A stretch of DNA of 64,000 nt from Pseudomonas sp. IPO3778 (GTDB lineage Bacteria > Pseudomonadota > Gammaproteobacteria > Pseudomonadales > Pseudomonadaceae), in the NCBI RefSeq assembly GCF_013386825.1, contig NZ_JACARC010000037.1, positions 186,001-250,000 of the forward strand, in the 5' to 3' direction. Position 1 is the stretch's first letter. Each line of letters opens with the position of its first letter. This document shows positions 8,402-17,720 of this stretch, piece after piece. A model generated the notes under the pieces. That model did not search any database, was not told the DNA's origin, and saw only the letters and a list, made by a program, of their open reading frames with translations. Position numbers and translations under genes: made by a program.

Positions 8402-9298
8402 ATGTCCCAGAGCGCCCCGGAAGACGCACTCGCCAGCCCGCCGATCAACGCCGAGCGGCTGCTGCAGCTGATCACCGATGAATACGAGAGCCTGCCGCGC
8501 CAGCTCAAACGCATCGCCAGCTACATGAGCCAGCAGAGCGACCGGATCATGGTCGACCGCATCAGCGACATCGCCCGTGAATGCGAAGTGCACCCGTCGG
8601 CCATCGTGCGGTTTTCCCAGCGTTTCGGTTTCAGTGGCTTCAGTGAGATGCAGGCGTTGTTCCGCGAGGCCTACACCCACAAGACCACACCAGTGCAGAA
8701 CTACCAGCAACGCATCCGCAGCATGATCGCCAACAAGTCGCAGAAAGCCAGCGGCGGCGACCTGGCGCGTGAGTGCGTGAATGCCACCCTGTCCGGCATC
8801 GAGCGCCTGGGGCTGGAGCTGGACGACGTGGCCTTCGACAAGGCCGTAGACCTGGTGGTGAACGCCGACAACATCTACGTGGTGGGCGTGCGCCGTTCAT
8901 TCGCCGTGGCGGATTACCTGGTGTACAACCTGCAGCACACCAACAAGCGCATTCACCTGGTCTCGGGGTTGGGCGGCAGCTATCGCGAGCAGATGCGCAG
9001 TGTGCGGGCCAATGACCTGGTGATCGCCATCAGCTTTACGCCGTACGGCAAGGAAACCCAGCACTGCCTGCGGATTGCCCAGCATCATCAGGCCAAGACG
9101 CTGATCATTACCGACAGCAACCTGTCGCCCCTGGCCAAGCGGGCGAGCACGGTGTTGCTGGTGAATGAAGGGTCGTCGTTTGCGTTCAGGTCACTGAGTG
9201 CGACGCTGTGCCTGTGCCAGGCGTTGTTCATTGCCGTGGCGTATCGGCTGGAGTTGAAGGTCGACGAGATTCATGAGCAGGTGGGGTTCGACGACTGA
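8402..9298 (+). CDS. iolR: RpiR-family regulator IolR
   Basis: 298-residue regulator. The N-terminal RpiR helix-turn-helix is at residues 20-95 (YESLPRQLKRIASYM, EVHPSAIVRFSQRFGFSGF). The C-terminal SIS sugar-isomerase domain is at 130-285 (NIYVVGVRRSFAVADYL, ANDLVIAISFTPYGKET, TLIITDSNLSPLAKRA) and probably senses an inositol-derived sugar phosphate. The open frame extends upstream to 8015, but AGAAGGA 8 nt before the ATG at 8402 and the match to the family N-terminus fix this start. Divergent from iolC, it is the expected repressor of the iol operon. Confidence 0.92.
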   Translation: MSQSAPEDALASPPINAERLLQLITDEYESLPRQLKRIASYMSQQSDRIMVDRISDIARECEVHPSAIVRFSQRFGFSGFSEMQALFREAYTHKTTPVQNYQQRIRSMIANKSQKASGGDLARECVNATLSGIERLGLELDDVAFDKAVDLVVNADNIYVVGVRRSFAVADYLVYNLQHTNKRIHLVSGLGGSYREQMRSVRANDLVIAISFTPYGKETQHCLRIAQHHQAKTLIITDSNLSPLAKRASTVLLVNEGSSFAFRSLSATLCLCQALFIAVAYRLELKVDEIHEQVGFDD

Positions 9299-9327
9299 CT
9301 AATAACTTTCAGCCATCAGATATCCAA

Positions 9328-9450
9328 TGTGGGAGCTGGCTTGCTGTGGCGAGGGGGCTTGTCCCCCGTCGGGTTCACCATAGATTGATGGGGCTGCTTC
9401 GCAGCCCAACGCGGGGCAAGCCCGCTCGCCACAGCAAGCCAGCTCCCACA
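9328..9450. repeat. REP palindrome (copy 2, nested)
   Basis: Outer arms TGTGGGAGCTGGCTTGCTGT and complement enclose a second inverted repeat (GGCGAGGGGGCTTG against CAAGCCCGCTCGCC). It fills the convergent space between iolR and the acyl-CoA ligase gene and may terminate both transcripts. The inner part differs from the other copies. Confidence 0.8.
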
Positions 9451-9473
9451 TTTTTGACCGCGTTCATTTGGGG

Positions 9474-11177
9474 TTAGCGCAGTGCCCGGCGCAACACCTT
9501 GCCCACCGTTGTCTTGGGCAACTCTTCAGTACGAAACTCCACAAACCGCGGCACCTTGTACCCCGTCAAATATTCCCGGCAATGGGCCAGAATCTGCTCC
9601 TGGGTCAAACTCGGGTCCTTGCGCACCACGATGATCTTCACCCGCTCCCCGGTCACGCCGTCTTCAACCCCAATCGCCGCCACTTCGCCGACGCCCGGGT
9701 GCAGCGCCACCACGTCTTCGATCTCGTTGGGGTACACGTTGAACCCGGACACCAGGATCATGTCCTTCTTGCGGTCCACCAGGCGAATGAAGCCTTGCTC
9801 GTTCATCACCCCGATATCCCCGGTGGACAGCCAGCCGTCGGCGTCCAGGACCTCGGCCGTTTCCGCCGGGCGTTTCCAGTAACCCTGCATCACCTGCGGC
9901 CCGCGCACTTGCAGCTCGCCCTGCTCCCCCAGTTCCGCCAGCTCACCGTCCTCACGGACAAACCGCACCCAGGTGGACGGCAGCGGCACGCCGATGCTGC
10001 CGGTGAATTCCATTTCGCGCATGCGTGAGATGTCGATGGGGCTGATGCTGACTACCGGCGAGCATTCGGTGAGGCCGTAGCCTTCGATGATCGGCAAGCC
10101 GGTGACTTCCTTCCAGCGCTTGGCCACGGCGGTGTGGGTGGCCATGCCGCCGGCGATCACCATGCGCAGCTCGGAGAAATCCCGGGCGCAGAATTCCTGG
10201 TTTTCCAGCAAGCCGTTGAACAGCGTATTCACCCCTGCAATCCCGTTGAAACGCTCCTTGCGCAGGATCATCTGCACCCGTTTCACATCCCGCGGGTTGG
10301 CGATCAGGATGTTGCGCCCGCCCAGGCACATAAACATCAGGCAGTTCACCGTCAGGGAAAAGATGTGGTACAGCGGCAGCAAGGTGACGTTGGTTTCCTG
10401 CTGGTGCTGATCCAGTTGGTCACCGACCCACGCCTTGGCCTGCAACAGGTTGGCGATGATGTTGCGATGGCTGAGCATCACGCCCTTGGCGTCGCCGGTG
10501 GTGCCGCCGGTGTATTGCAGGAAGGCCAGGTCTTCGCGGTTCATCGGCACCGCCAGGTGGGTCTGCCCGCGCCCCTGTTTCAGCACCTGGTTGAAGCGCA
10601 CCGCACCCGGCAGGTTGAAGCGCGGTACCTGCTTTTGCACGCTGCGCAGGATGAAGTTCATCGCCGCGCCCTTGAACGTACCGAGCAGGTCGCCGATGGC
10701 CGCAATCACCACACGTTTTACGGTGCTGGCAGCGACCACCTTCTCCAGGGTATGAGCGAAGTTTTCGAAGATCACGATCGTCTCCGCCTCGCTGTCCTTG
10801 AGCAGGTGTTGCAGCTCCCGGGCGGTGTACAGCGGGTTGACGTTGACCACCACCGCCCCCGCCAGGATCGTGCCCAGCAGGCAGATCGGGTACTGCAAGC
10901 AGTTGGGCATCATCAACGCCACCCGGTCACCCTTTTTCACGCCCTGGGCCTGCAGCCAGGCCGCGAAGGCGAGGCCCTGCACCTCCCAGTCGGCATAGGT
11001 CATTTCGGTGCCGATGCTGACGTAGGCCACGCGATCGCGGAACGTGTGCAAGTGCTCCAGGAACACCTCGCGCAACGACGGGTACGCCTCGATGCCGGCG
11101 TCGATGTCGGCCGGCACGCCGGGCAGGTAAGCGTTCAACCAGAGGCGTTCAGTCTGTTCCAGGCTTACAGCGTTCAT
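9474..11177 (-). CDS. Long-chain fatty-acid--CoA ligase (FadD family)
   Basis: 567-residue AMP-forming ligase that activates fatty acids to acyl-CoA. The ATP-binding P-loop YTGGTTGDAKGVMLSHRN is at about residues 215-232. IIEGYGLTECSP and the hinge DGWLSTGDIGVMNEQGFIRL follow, and the C-terminal lysine lies in GKVLRRALR. The frame opens 22 codons further upstream, but the ATG at 11177 has AAGGAG 6 nt before it, just after an AAAACAACAA motif. It is the last gene of the thiolase-MaoC-FabG string (31 nt after the thiolase stop). Its partner genes suggest activation of fatty acids released by alkane or ester oxidation. It resembles FadD1/FadD2, so no exact symbol is given. Confidence 0.9.
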   Translation of the reverse strand: MNAVSLEQTERLWLNAYLPGVPADIDAGIEAYPSLREVFLEHLHTFRDRVAYVSIGTEMTYADWEVQGLAFAAWLQAQGVKKGDRVALMMPNCLQYPICLLGTILAGAVVVNVNPLYTARELQHLLKDSEAETIVIFENFAHTLEKVVAASTVKRVVIAAIGDLLGTFKGAAMNFILRSVQKQVPRFNLPGAVRFNQVLKQGRGQTHLAVPMNREDLAFLQYTGGTTGDAKGVMLSHRNIIANLLQAKAWVGDQLDQHQQETNVTLLPLYHIFSLTVNCLMFMCLGGRNILIANPRDVKRVQMILRKERFNGIAGVNTLFNGLLENQEFCARDFSELRMVIAGGMATHTAVAKRWKEVTGLPIIEGYGLTECSPVVSISPIDISRMREMEFTGSIGVPLPSTWVRFVREDGELAELGEQGELQVRGPQVMQGYWKRPAETAEVLDADGWLSTGDIGVMNEQGFIRLVDRKKDMILVSGFNVYPNEIEDVVALHPGVGEVAAIGVEDGVTGERVKIIVVRKDPSLTQEQILAHCREYLTGYKVPRFVEFRTEELPKTTVGKVLRRALR

Positions 11178-11187
11178 GGCAGTCTCC

Positions 11188-11195
11188 TTGTTGTT
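11188..11195 (-). promoter_or_regulatory. CA motif (Hfq-Crc site) before the FadD-like gene
   Basis: AACAACAA merges into the AAGGAG ribosome binding site of the ligase gene (AAAAACAACAAGGAG). Confidence 0.6.
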
Positions 11196-11208
11196 TTTAG
11201 AGTGGGAA

Positions 11209-12507
11209 CTACTTTTCGACGATAGCGGTAATGCCCAGCCCACCCGCCGCGCAGATCGAAATCAAGCCACGCCCGCCGCCCCGCTGATGGATGGCCTTGG
11301 CCAGCGCCGCCAGTTGCCGGCCACCGGTGGCCGCGAACGGGTGGCCACAGCCGAGAGAGCCACCGTTGACGTTCATCTTGGCGCGGTCGATGCTGCCCAG
11401 CGGCGCGTCGAGGCCCAGGCGGTCGCGGCAGTAATCCGGGTCTTCCCAGGCCTTGAGGGTGCACAGCACCTGGGCGGCGAAGGCTTCGTGGATTTCGAAC
11501 AGATCAAAGTCGGCGAACGTCAGGCCTTCGCGCTGGAGCATGCGCGGCACGGCGTAGGCCGGGGCCATCAGCAGGCCTTCGGTGCCGTCGACAAAATTCA
11601 CTGCTGCGGTTTCACCGGTTCTTAAATAGGCCAATACCGGCAGGCCACGTTCGGCGGCCCACGCTTCGCTGGCCAGCAGCACCACCGAGGCGCCATCGGT
11701 CAGGGGCGTGGAATTGCCGGCGGTCAGCGTGCCGTTCTGGCGGTCGTAGGCCGGGGACAGCCCGGCGAGTTTCTCCAGGCTGGCGTCGGCCCGCAGGTTG
11801 TTGTCCCGGGCCAGGCCGCGATACGGGCTGATCAAATCGTCGAAAAAACCCTGCTTGAACGCCGCGTCCAGCCGCTGGTGGCTGGCGAGGGTCAGCTCGT
11901 CCTGGGCCAGGCGCTTGATCTGCCAGCGCTTGGCCATTTCTTCGCAGTGCTCGCCCATGGACAAGCCGGTGCGCGGCTCGCCATTGCGCGGCAGCAGCGG
12001 CTTGAAAAACATCGACGGGCGTACGCTCATCAAGGCCTTCAACTTGGCAGCGCTGCCCTTGGCGCGGTTGGCGGCGAGCAAGGTACGGCGCAGGGATTCG
12101 TTGATACCAATGGGCGCGTCGGACGTGGTGTCGGCGCCGCCGGCAATGCCCGCTTCAATCTGGCCGAGCGCGATCTTGTTCGCCACCAACAACGCCGCTT
12201 CCAGGCCGGTGCCGCAGGCTTGTTGCAGGTCGTAGGCCGGGGTTTCGGGGGACAGCGTGGTGGACAGCAGGCTTTCCCGGGCCAGGTTGAAATCCCGGGA
12301 ATGCTTGATCACCGCACCGGCGGCAAACTCCCCCAGGCGCAGGCCGTGAAGGCTGTAGCGGTCCACCAGGCCTTGCAGGGCGGCGACCAGCAAATCCTGG
12401 TTGCTGTCGTGGGCGTACACGGTGTTGGAGCGGGCGAACGGAATGCGGTTACCGCCAATAATCGCCACGCGGCGGGTCGGGGCCGGGTTGAAGCTGTAGT
12501 CACTCAT
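11209..12507 (-). CDS. Acetyl-CoA C-acyltransferase (FadI-type thiolase)
   Basis: 432-residue thiolase that cleaves 3-ketoacyl-CoA to acetyl-CoA and a shortened acyl-CoA. The nucleophilic cysteine is in LQQACGTGLEAALL (about 97). The family histidine lies in IHEAFAAQVL, and the second cysteine in NGGSLGCGHPFAATGGRQ. Length is that of the FadI group (about 430) rather than FadA (about 390). The start overlaps the MaoC stop by 4 nt, so the two are coupled. Neighbours supply the hydratase and reductase steps, giving a near-complete beta-oxidation set. Confidence 0.9.
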   Translation of the reverse strand: MSDYSFNPAPTRRVAIIGGNRIPFARSNTVYAHDSNQDLLVAALQGLVDRYSLHGLRLGEFAAGAVIKHSRDFNLARESLLSTTLSPETPAYDLQQACGTGLEAALLVANKIALGQIEAGIAGGADTTSDAPIGINESLRRTLLAANRAKGSAAKLKALMSVRPSMFFKPLLPRNGEPRTGLSMGEHCEEMAKRWQIKRLAQDELTLASHQRLDAAFKQGFFDDLISPYRGLARDNNLRADASLEKLAGLSPAYDRQNGTLTAGNSTPLTDGASVVLLASEAWAAERGLPVLAYLRTGETAAVNFVDGTEGLLMAPAYAVPRMLQREGLTFADFDLFEIHEAFAAQVLCTLKAWEDPDYCRDRLGLDAPLGSIDRAKMNVNGGSLGCGHPFAATGGRQLAALAKAIHQRGGGRGLISICAAGGLGITAIVEK

Positions 12508-13394
12508 CGAGGGTTCTCATTCCAGATAAACAGCCCGCGCATATGGGGTTTGTCACCGGCGAAATTGCGCACTTCAAACTCACGGCGCGGGCCGGTGGGC
12601 GGGACGTTCCACAGGGCCACCTGGCCGGGCAGGAAAATCGGCAATTTGAAGTCGCAATGGGCTTGGGCCTGTTCCAGTCCACCCGGCGGTTGCTGGGCGG
12701 CCAGGGCCCGGCCCAGGGTCCACATGCCGTGGGCGATGGCCCGGCGAAAACCGAACAGTCTGGCGCCAATCACCGAGGTGTGAATCGGGTTGAAATCCCC
12801 CGAGACCTTGGCAAACCGGCGCCCCAGATCGGCGGGCAGCACCCAGCGCTGGGTGCGCAGCAAACCCTCTTCCTGCAAGGGCAGCACGTCGTCCCACGGC
12901 TCGCCGACCGGGGTGTTTACGTCACGCCGCAAGTACAGGCTGTCGCTCTCCCACACCAGGGTGCCTGCGCTGTAGGCACGGGTGGCGATGCTCAGGGCCT
13001 GGCCCTTGGGATGGGCGACCCAGCGCTCGCAATACACTTCCAGGCGCAAGGCCTGGCCCTCCTTGAGGCGTTGGTGCTGACGAATGCGATTGGCCAGATG
13101 CACCATGCCGCTGGCCGGGTACGGAAAGCTCGGGCGAGTCAGCAGCATCAGGTGCAACGGAAACGCCAACACATGGGGATAGGACAGCGGCACGCCCTGC
13201 TCCCGTCGAAAACCACAGGCCCGAGCGTAGGCGGCGATCCCCTGGGCAGACAGCTCAACCGCCGACCGCACCAGGCGTTCTTTGGGCAGCGTCGGTGCGC
13301 CTTCCACCTTGGGTTTGCGCAGGGCCAATACACCGTCCAGCAGCAGGCGCGAACGCGAGGGCGGCGGGTCAATAATCTGCGTCACATAGTCCAT
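12504..13394 (-). CDS. MaoC-like (R)-specific enoyl-CoA/acyl-ACP hydratase
   Basis: 296-residue double hot-dog protein. The active-site D-x4-H motif is in VSGDFNPIHTSVIGARLFGF at about residue 205, followed by AIAHGMWTLGRALA. The N-terminal half lacks that motif, as in eukaryote-type MaoC hydratases. It lies between the FabG-like gene (3 nt gap) and the thiolase (4 nt overlap). (R)-hydratase plus FabG-type reductase act on (R)-3-hydroxyacyl chains, so the operon may run beta-oxidation by the R route or link it to acyl-ACP chemistry; that part is inference. Confidence 0.8.
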   Translation of the reverse strand: MDYVTQIIDPPPSRSRLLLDGVLALRKPKVEGAPTLPKERLVRSAVELSAQGIAAYARACGFRREQGVPLSYPHVLAFPLHLMLLTRPSFPYPASGMVHLANRIRQHQRLKEGQALRLEVYCERWVAHPKGQALSIATRAYSAGTLVWESDSLYLRRDVNTPVGEPWDDVLPLQEEGLLRTQRWVLPADLGRRFAKVSGDFNPIHTSVIGARLFGFRRAIAHGMWTLGRALAAQQPPGGLEQAQAHCDFKLPIFLPGQVALWNVPPTGPRREFEVRNFAGDKPHMRGLFIWNENPR

Positions 13395-13397
13395 GGG

Positions 13398-14741
13398 TCA
13401 GGCTCCCAACAGGCTTTGGCCGCAGACCCGCACCACCTGGCCGTTGACCCCGCCGGACGCCGGATGGGCCAGCCAGGCGATGGTTTCTGCCACGTCGATG
13501 GGCTGCCCGCCCTGGGACATGGAGTTCATCCGCCGCCCCGCTTCGCGGATCATCAGCGGGATCTTCGCGGTCATCTGGGTTTCGATAAACCCGGGCGCCA
13601 CGGCATTCACGGTCACTTGCTGCGCCGCCGCTAGCGGTGCCAGGCCTTGCACCAGGCCAATCACACCGGCCTTGGAGGTGGCGTAATTGCTTTGCCCGAG
13701 GTTGCCGGCGATGCCGGAAATCGACGACACACACACAATCCGCCCGCCCGGCTTCAGGCCCTGGCTTTCCAGCAGCGTGGTGCTCAGGTGCAACGGTGCT
13801 TCCAGGTTGACCGCCAATACGTTGCGCCACGCGGCTTCGGTCATCTTGGCGATGGTTTTGTCGCGGGTGATCCCGGCGTTATGCACCACCACGTCGAAGG
13901 CGCCGTGTTGGCCGACATGGGCCTGCAACTGTTGCGCGGCATCAGGGGCGGTGATGTCCAGTGCCAGCGCGGTACCACCGACACTGCTCGCCGCCTGTTG
14001 CAAGGACTCCTGGGCCTGAGGCACGTCCACGCAGACCACTTGCGCACCGTCCCGGGCCAGCACCTGGGCGATCGCCAGGCCGATGCCACGGGAAGCGCCG
14101 GTGACCAGGGCGCGGCGGCCGCTGAGGGGCTTGTCCCAATTGATCTCGGCTGGGGTGTCTACCGGCGTTTCGAGGCGCACCACCTGCCCTGAGACATAGG
14201 CCGAGCGCCGCGACAGGAAAAACCGCAGGCTGCTTTCCAGTGCCCCCTCGGCACCCGGTGCGACGTAGATCAACTGGACGGTGATCGCCCGGCGCAATTC
14301 CTTGGCCAGTGAGCGTACCAGGCCTTCAAGGGCACGTTGGGCAATGGCCTGGGGCAAGTCCTTGCACAGTTCCGGCGCAGTGCCGAGCACCACCACCCGG
14401 GCGTGTTGGCCCAGGCGCTTGGCGTTGGCGTGGAAGAATCCGTAGAGCTCGTCCAGTTGCTTGAGGTCGGCGATGGCACTGGCGTCGAACACCGCGCCCT
14501 GGACCTTGACCGTGGAAGGCGCCTTGAGGGTCGCGGCCGTGGCTGTCACTGTGTCGGTGGCGGTGAAGATGCGCTGGATTTCCGCCCCCAGGCGCCCTGC
14601 TCCGGCGAGGATTACCGGGTTGGCCAGGCCTTGTTGGCCGCTGCGGTGGCGTTGCAGCGTCAGGGGTTGGGGCAGGCCGGCAGTGCGGGCCAGCCAGGCT
14701 CCCCAAGGGGAATTGACGAAAGAAAGGTAGCTGTCACTCAT
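13398..14741 (-). CDS. Two-domain 3-oxoacyl-(ACP/CoA) reductase (FabG4-like SDR)
   Basis: 447-residue 'high-molecular-weight FabG'. An N-terminal degenerate Rossmann-like domain (1-200) is followed by a full SDR domain with NAD(P) motif LVTGASRGIGLAIAQVLA (about 213-230), NAG in VVHNAGITRDKT, catalytic Ser in CVSSISGIAG and YATSK. Ordinary FabG is about 245 residues. An in-frame GTG four codons earlier (14753) is possible; the ATG at 14741 is preferred because GAGTGAG stands about 6 nt upstream. It is first in the MaoC-thiolase-ligase string and is separated from fadE by a REP element. Confidence 0.85.
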   Translation of the reverse strand: MSDSYLSFVNSPWGAWLARTAGLPQPLTLQRHRSGQQGLANPVILAGAGRLGAEIQRIFTATDTVTATAATLKAPSTVKVQGAVFDASAIADLKQLDELYGFFHANAKRLGQHARVVVLGTAPELCKDLPQAIAQRALEGLVRSLAKELRRAITVQLIYVAPGAEGALESSLRFFLSRRSAYVSGQVVRLETPVDTPAEINWDKPLSGRRALVTGASRGIGLAIAQVLARDGAQVVCVDVPQAQESLQQAASSVGGTALALDITAPDAAQQLQAHVGQHGAFDVVVHNAGITRDKTIAKMTEAAWRNVLAVNLEAPLHLSTTLLESQGLKPGGRIVCVSSISGIAGNLGQSNYATSKAGVIGLVQGLAPLAAAQQVTVNAVAPGFIETQMTAKIPLMIREAGRRMNSMSQGGQPIDVAETIAWLAHPASGGVNGQVVRVCGQSLLGA

Positions 14742-14788
14742 GGATAAACTCACTCACAACACGGTGTTGCCATGGAAACCCGGTCCCC

Positions 14789-14875
14789 TGTGGGAGCTGG
14801 CTTGCCTGCGATGGCATCGCCTCGGTGTAACGGATACACCGCGGCGTCTGCATCGCAGGCAAGCCAGCTCCCACA
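14789..14875. repeat. REP palindrome (copy 3)
   Basis: Same arms as copy 1 (GTGGGAGCTGGCTTGCCTGC and complement), about 87 nt. It fills most of the 158-nt gap between fadE and the FabG-like gene and may separate the two transcripts. Confidence 0.85.
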
Positions 14876-14899
14876 TTGACCGTGCTCCTCCAGTTCCAG

Positions 14900-17437
14900 T
14901 CAGTTGACCGGTGCGTTTTCGCCTTGGCTGGCGCGGCGTTTTGCGCTCGGTTTGGCGGCCTGTTCCAGCGCCTGCTGGCGCTGTTGCAGGGCTTCCAGCA
15001 AGCCGAAGTCCTGCGGGAAGTCGTCCACCTGAATCGCGTGATCGCCGTACTCCACGTAGCGCGCCAGCAAGCTGTCGTCGTCCTCGCTGATCAGGTCCAG
15101 CGCCCGCGCCTTGACCCGCCACGGCGTAAACGCAGCACTGGAAATCGGCATCGGTTCGATCAGGCCTTGCTTGACCGCCCCCTTGAGCCGCGCCTCGATC
15201 AGCTCCACTTGCGGCAGCAGGCGCAAGGCGAGTTCGCCATACGCGAGCTTGTCGATTTCCGGCCGTGGAATGTAGGAGTTGCCCAGCAAACGGTCGCGGG
15301 TTTCCCCCGGCACTTGCACCAGCTCCGCCACTTGCGCCAGCAGGCGATCCGACGGTTTGCGCAGGGGAATCCCGAACGGGAACGTCAGGCCACGCACCAC
15401 GGCCGCCGCCGCTTTCGAGGGGTAGTTATCGAGCACTTCAGCCAGGGCTTCATGGGCCCGCAGCAACGCGTCCTGAGCCGCCCAATGCACCAGCGGCAAA
15501 TCCGCCTGGGGTCGGCCATCGTCCTCAAAACGCTTGAGCACGCAGGACAGGATGTACAGCTGGGACAGAATGTCTCCCAGCCGCCCGGTGATGCTTTCCT
15601 TGCGCTTGAGGGCACCGCCCAGCACGCCCATGGAAATATCCGAGATCAATGCCAGCACCACCGACAGCCGATTGGCCTGGCGGTAGTAGGACGCCAACGC
15701 CGGGTCGGTCTTGCCCGGCACGGAAATCAGCCGCCCGCCCGTCAGCGAATGCACTGCGGCCCGTACGGTATTGGCCAGCACAAAGCTCAGGTGACCGAAC
15801 ATCGCGCTGTCGAAATCCACCAGGGCCTTGCGCCGATCCGTGTTGCGTGCGGCTTCCATCTCGCGGAACACATACGGATGGCAGCGAATCAGGCCCTGGC
15901 CGTAGATGATCAGGCAGCGGGTCATGATGTTGGCGCCTTCCACGGTGATAGCGATGGGGCTTTGCTGGTAGGCCCGGGCGAGGAAGTTATTGGGGCCCAT
16001 GCAGATGCCCTTGCCGGCGACGATGTCCATGCCGTCGTTGACGATGATGCGTGCCCGCTCGGTGACGTGGTATTTGGCGATGGCCGAGATCACCGACGGC
16101 TTTTCACCGGCATCCAGTGACGCCACCGAGACCTTGCGCACCGCGTCACAGGCATACAAATGCCCGGCCATGCGCGCCAGGGGCGCCTGCACGCCTTCGA
16201 ACTTGCCGATGGGCAGGCCGAACTGCTTGCGCATCGCCGCATACGCCGTGGTGCCGCGCACGGCCACCTTGCCCAGGCCGACGTTGGCCGACGGCAGGGA
16301 AATCGCCCGGCCGGCGGCCAGGCATTCCATCAACATGCGCCAGCCGTTGCCGACTTGCTCGCGGCCACCGATCACCCATTCCAGCGGGATAAATACATCC
16401 TTGCCGGTGGTCGGGCCGTTCTGGAACACGGCGTTGAGTGGCCAGTGACGCCGGCCGCTGTTGACCCCCGGATGGGACGTAGGAATCAACGCACAAGTAA
16501 TGCCCAGGGAGCCGGGCTGGCCGAGCAAACCATCCGGGTCTTCGGCGCGGAAGGCCAGGCCGAGCACCGTGGCAATCGGGCCAAGGGTGATGTAACGCTT
16601 GTCCCAGGTCACCCGGAAACCCAGCACTTCCTCACCTTCATGCTGGCCCTTGCAGACGATGCCCAGGTCCGGAATCGCCCCGGCGTCGGAGCCGGCATAC
16701 GGGCTGGTCAGGGCGAAGCACGGGATGTCTTCGCCACGGGCCAGGCGTGGCAGGTAGTAGTTGCGCTGGGCATCGGTGCCGTAGTGCAGCAGCAGTTCAG
16801 CCGGGCCCAGGGAGTTGGGCACCATCACCGAAATCGCCGCCGCCGAGCAACGGGTGGACAGCTTCATCACCACCTGGGAATGGGCATAGTGGGAGAAACC
16901 TTTGCCGCCGTACTGCTTGGGAATGATCATGCCGAGGAAACCGGCATCCTTGGTGTACTGCCAGCCTTCGGGGGACATGTCTTGCCAGATCTGGGTGGTT
17001 TCCCAGTCGTTGGACATGTCACACAGGGTCTCGACTTCGTTGTCGAGGAACGCCTGTTCTTCAGCGCTGAGGCTGGCCGGCGCGGCTTGCAGCAGGCGCT
17101 CCCAGCGCGGTTTGCCGCTGAACAGCTCGGCGTCCCACCACACGGTGCCGGACTCGATGGCGGCGCGCTCAGTGTCGGACATCGCCGGCATGATGCTGCG
17201 GAAAAGGCCCAGGGCCTTGCTGGTCAACAGGGCGCGGCGCAGGGGTTTGATCGTCAGCAGCAACGCGGGCAACAGCACCAGCACCGCCACTACGCCGGCG
17301 CCGAAACCGGCCACCACGTTGAACAGGTAACCGACCGCCAGCCAGACCAGGCCGGCACCCAGCCAGAGGGTGGCAGCGGCTTGTCGATACGCCAGGGCAA
17401 TCGCTGCTGCGAGTCCCGCCAATAACCAGATAACCAT
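14900..17437 (-). CDS. fadE: Acyl-CoA dehydrogenase FadE
   Basis: 845-residue flavoprotein of the large FadE type, which oxidises acyl-CoA to trans-2-enoyl-CoA in the first step of beta-oxidation. Two hydrophobic segments (residues 1-65) are followed by the acyl-CoA dehydrogenase core (CFALTSPYAGSDAGAIPDLG, WDKRYITLGPIATVLGLAF, GKGICMGPNNFLARAYQ) and the DUF1974 C-terminal part found in FadE. The ATG at 17437 with AGAGG upstream is chosen over one 25 codons earlier. A 20-bp operator candidate shared with alkB lies 96-115 nt upstream of it, which ties it to alkane use. Confidence 0.93.
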   Translation of the reverse strand: MVIWLLAGLAAAIALAYRQAAATLWLGAGLVWLAVGYLFNVVAGFGAGVVAVLVLLPALLLTIKPLRRALLTSKALGLFRSIMPAMSDTERAAIESGTVWWDAELFSGKPRWERLLQAAPASLSAEEQAFLDNEVETLCDMSNDWETTQIWQDMSPEGWQYTKDAGFLGMIIPKQYGGKGFSHYAHSQVVMKLSTRCSAAAISVMVPNSLGPAELLLHYGTDAQRNYYLPRLARGEDIPCFALTSPYAGSDAGAIPDLGIVCKGQHEGEEVLGFRVTWDKRYITLGPIATVLGLAFRAEDPDGLLGQPGSLGITCALIPTSHPGVNSGRRHWPLNAVFQNGPTTGKDVFIPLEWVIGGREQVGNGWRMLMECLAAGRAISLPSANVGLGKVAVRGTTAYAAMRKQFGLPIGKFEGVQAPLARMAGHLYACDAVRKVSVASLDAGEKPSVISAIAKYHVTERARIIVNDGMDIVAGKGICMGPNNFLARAYQQSPIAITVEGANIMTRCLIIYGQGLIRCHPYVFREMEAARNTDRRKALVDFDSAMFGHLSFVLANTVRAAVHSLTGGRLISVPGKTDPALASYYRQANRLSVVLALISDISMGVLGGALKRKESITGRLGDILSQLYILSCVLKRFEDDGRPQADLPLVHWAAQDALLRAHEALAEVLDNYPSKAAAAVVRGLTFPFGIPLRKPSDRLLAQVAELVQVPGETRDRLLGNSYIPRPEIDKLAYGELALRLLPQVELIEARLKGAVKQGLIEPMPISSAAFTPWRVKARALDLISEDDDSLLARYVEYGDHAIQVDDFPQDFGLLEALQQRQQALEQAAKPSAKRRASQGENAPVN

Positions 17438-17532
17438 GGGGATACCTCTACTCAATTCAGGGTACGGCCAACGCCCAAGCAGATCGGAATGACCTGTGAC
17501 GTAAAGCCACACTACAAACTTGAAAAGATAAA

Positions 17533-17552
17533 TTCAAATTATGTTTTGAAAT
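17533..17552. promoter_or_regulatory. 20-bp operator candidate upstream of fadE (shared with alkB)
   Basis: Reads TTCAAATTA, TGTT, TTGAAAT: an inverted repeat of TTCAA/TTGAA. All 16 bases outside the 4-bp spacer are identical to the site at 22396 upstream of alkB, in the same orientation to the gene. Confidence 0.6.
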
Positions 17553-17670
17553 TTTTATTTAATGCTTGGGCGAAAAAAATGCGGCTGAACCGGGTCAGCC
17601 TTGCAGGTTAAGCAGAAGGAATCGAAACAGGTCGCCAGGGCTACCCATCAATAGACGACAGCGTGGAGCC

Positions 17671-17695
17671 GGGCAGCAAGATGCGCTGGCTGCCC
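17671..17695 (-). terminator. Possible terminator hairpin after the FadL-type porin gene
   Basis: GGGCAGC and GCTGCCC arms around 11 nt, just beyond the porin stop codon. There is no clear U-run, so termination is uncertain. The remaining part of this 283-nt gap is the AT-rich fadE promoter region. Confidence 0.35.
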
Positions 17696-17720
17696 TTCTC
17701 CACGACTGCCCTCGACAACC